Below are positions 62,506 to 64,000 of a stretch of DNA of 64,000 nt, one piece after another. The position numbers and the translations under genes were made by a program. The first letter of the stretch is position 1; each line of letters opens with the position of its first letter. The stretch is from Haematococcus lacustris (taxonomy: Eukaryota; Chlorophyta; Chlorophyceae; Chlamydomonadales; Haematococcaceae). The DNA is taken from the NCBI GenBank assembly GCA_030144725.1, contig JASKMD010000010.1:3931713-3995712 (forward strand), written 5' to 3'. Under the pieces are notes generated by a model that ran no database searches, was not told where the DNA came from, and saw only the letters and a program-made list of their open reading frames with translations.

Positions 62506-63730
62506 CTCCCATTCCACACCTCCACATCCTGGGCGTAGTAGAACTTGCTGCCAGGCGACATCAGCAGCTCATCCAGCACATCGTAGTAGGCCGGCACGGA
62601 GTATGCCGGCTGCTCAGTACCCTCACTACCCTTAGGCTGAGGCAGGAAGACAGGGTGACACCACAGTAGCAGGCGAGCAGGAAGCGGGGAGGGACTGAGC
62701 AGTACCGCCAGCACATGGAAGGATGCACCCAAGCACCCTGGCCCCTGTCAGTGGGCCCTGGAGAATGCACATGCGGCTGACTGTGTGGTTGACAGCTTGG
62801 TGATGGTACTGTCCACCCATACAACACCACAAGTCCTGATTAACCAACTAACCTCACAAACTAGGAGCTCAAGCACTGGCCCGCCCAGCCCGCCCAGCTC
62901 TTACATTGTTGGGCGCCTCAGCACTGCTGCTGGTCTTCACCGCCCTGCAAACGGGACGACAACAGCAGGCCAGGTGAATGACAGCCTGCTGGCAAGCAGT
63001 GGCTCTAGCCTTGCCTGCTCGCTGTCCCCTTCTTTTTGCAGCCCGTGACCTGCCCTGTTTGCAGCCCGTGACCTGCCCTGCACTCTCATCTCTGACCCGA
63101 CCAGCAGCAGCCTGACCAGCCTCCCATTCCCCTTTGTCCTGCATGCAAAGCCCTGTGATTGCCGTCACCTGCCCACCCATCAACACCCTGCCCATCTTTG
63201 CTCCCTATAGCCTCTTCCCTGCATCACCCTCTCCATCTTCCCTCACAGACATATGCATTACTCGCTCCGTAGGCGCCCTGCTCCCTTCCACATATGTTCA
63301 CGCTATCCAAACAACCCTGCCCTCACCTTCCACAAAGACTGCCACATGAATGTGTTCACCTCCCACCTCCACACAGCTCAGCCCTTCACCCTCACCTTGC
63401 CGCCGCACTGCCCTCAGCCACCTCGTTGGTGGAGAGGAAGGAAGTCACCGGGCTGCCTGCTGCCTTGGCCTCAGCGATGGCCGCGGCTTCACTGCCCAGC
63501 TAGGTGAAGTCATCCCGCGCCTTCATGGCTGCGGCCTCTGCCTTGTACCCCGCATGTCACCCCGCATGTACCGCATCGTTAATGAGGGCCAGGAAGTCTG
63601 AGTCTGAGGCGACTGCACCAAGGCGGCGCTGGGCTACCGCTGCTTTCAATATGCGCACCACGTAATCAAGGCAGAAAATCTCACGGGTCATCACACCCAT
63701 TGCTGTTGATGCCAGGAAAGAAGCACCTTC
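62506..63730 (-). CDS. unidentified multi-exon gene, partial
   Basis: Four minus-strand exons with GT-AG borders and matching phases: 63730-63572 (EGASFLASTAMGVMTREIFC; VVRILKAAVAQRRLGAVASD), 63499-63396 (AKAAGSPVTSFLSTNEVAEG), 62944-62905 (AVKTSSSAEAPNN) and 62636-62506 (AYSVPAYYDVLDELLMSPGS; FYYAQDVEVWNG). The last ends in phase 2 at a GTGAGG donor, so more exons follow to the left, and the 5' end lies beyond the window. I do not recognise the protein; there is no membrane segment or obvious catalytic motif in these 145 residues. The absence of repeats and the clean junctions suggest a host gene rather than a transposon. Confidence 0.55.
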
Positions 63731-64000
63731 CTGTAACCCACTCCAACTCTCTGGTCCTGCGTACAGTCCAACAATGGTCAACAGAGCCCACTAAACAAGG
63801 TCAACACGTATTGCCATCCTCATCGTATGGTGTGTCCTACCGTTGCAGGGGCATTACCAAGCTGTCTAGTGCTGTGCTCCTCCTCCTGCTGACCCAGTGG
63901 GGGCATGCAGTGTAAACCAGGTTGCAACACCCACTTTGCTGTGGCAGTGCTGTCCTGTGCACTTCAGCTGTGTCTGCCAAGGAAAGGGTGGGTGGAGGAT
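63731..64000. other. right-edge sequence
   Basis: Probably intron or upstream exon sequence of the unidentified minus-strand gene. Nothing specific can be supported. Confidence 0.3.

Overview
The window is nuclear DNA from a green alga, most likely a chlorophycean of the Chlamydomonas/Volvox/Haematococcus group. The signs are GC-rich exons cut by many short GT-AG introns, a two-domain nucleotide cyclase with a bacterial-type solute-binding ectodomain (a chlamydomonad architecture), very long CAG, GGGGC, AGGGC and CCCAG arrays, and a dense stack of nested transposons. I favour Haematococcus or a close relative, but that rests on memory of its hypothetical proteins. I see no rRNA, no confident tRNA, no CRISPR array and no bacterial gene organisation.

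Layout. 1-6.3 kb: a minisatellite, a 5'-truncated CACTA-like element carrying a nested MITE, a decayed Fanzor (eukaryotic TnpB-like) gene on the minus strand and a second MITE copy. 7.0-16.4 kb: the one complete host gene, a plus-strand class III cyclase. I modelled it as 17 exons whose phases all agree (1,809 codons). 16.4-22.4 kb: gene-poor sequence with a SINE-like repeat, a second Fanzor C-terminal relic with polyQ expansions and a tandem duplication. 22.45-34.62 kb: a 12-kb composite element with TACAGTACTGTA arrays. Two related 'GTATAG' elements are inserted in the arrays without target duplication, one of them hosts a full-length CACTA-like element, and a 730-bp segment is present as an inverted pair. 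36.6-49.1 kb: a minus-strand Crypton-type tyrosine recombinase gene (nine exons, 1,456 codons, catalytic residues present). Its first exon is split by a 5.5-kb DNA transposon with 184-bp terminal inverted repeats and KDZ-like transposase remnants. 49.2-58.5 kb: a third CACTA-like copy split by a complete Copia LTR retrotransposon with identical LTRs, a 5-bp target duplication and one open gag-pol frame. 59.0-61.5 kb: an element with a hAT transposase C-terminal exon. 62.5-63.7 kb: four in-phase minus-strand exons of an unidentified gene that runs off the right edge.

How it fits together. Apart from the cyclase and the right-edge gene, nearly everything is mobile DNA, and the nesting gives a relative order. 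The CACTA-like copies and the recombinase gene are older; the MITE, the KDZ-like element and the Copia element landed in them later. Several insertions can be tested directly because the uninterrupted version of the target is also in the window (Copia, CACTA-like in GTATAG, GTATAG in the TACAGTACTGTA array) or because the reading frame closes on removal (KDZ-like in the recombinase exon).
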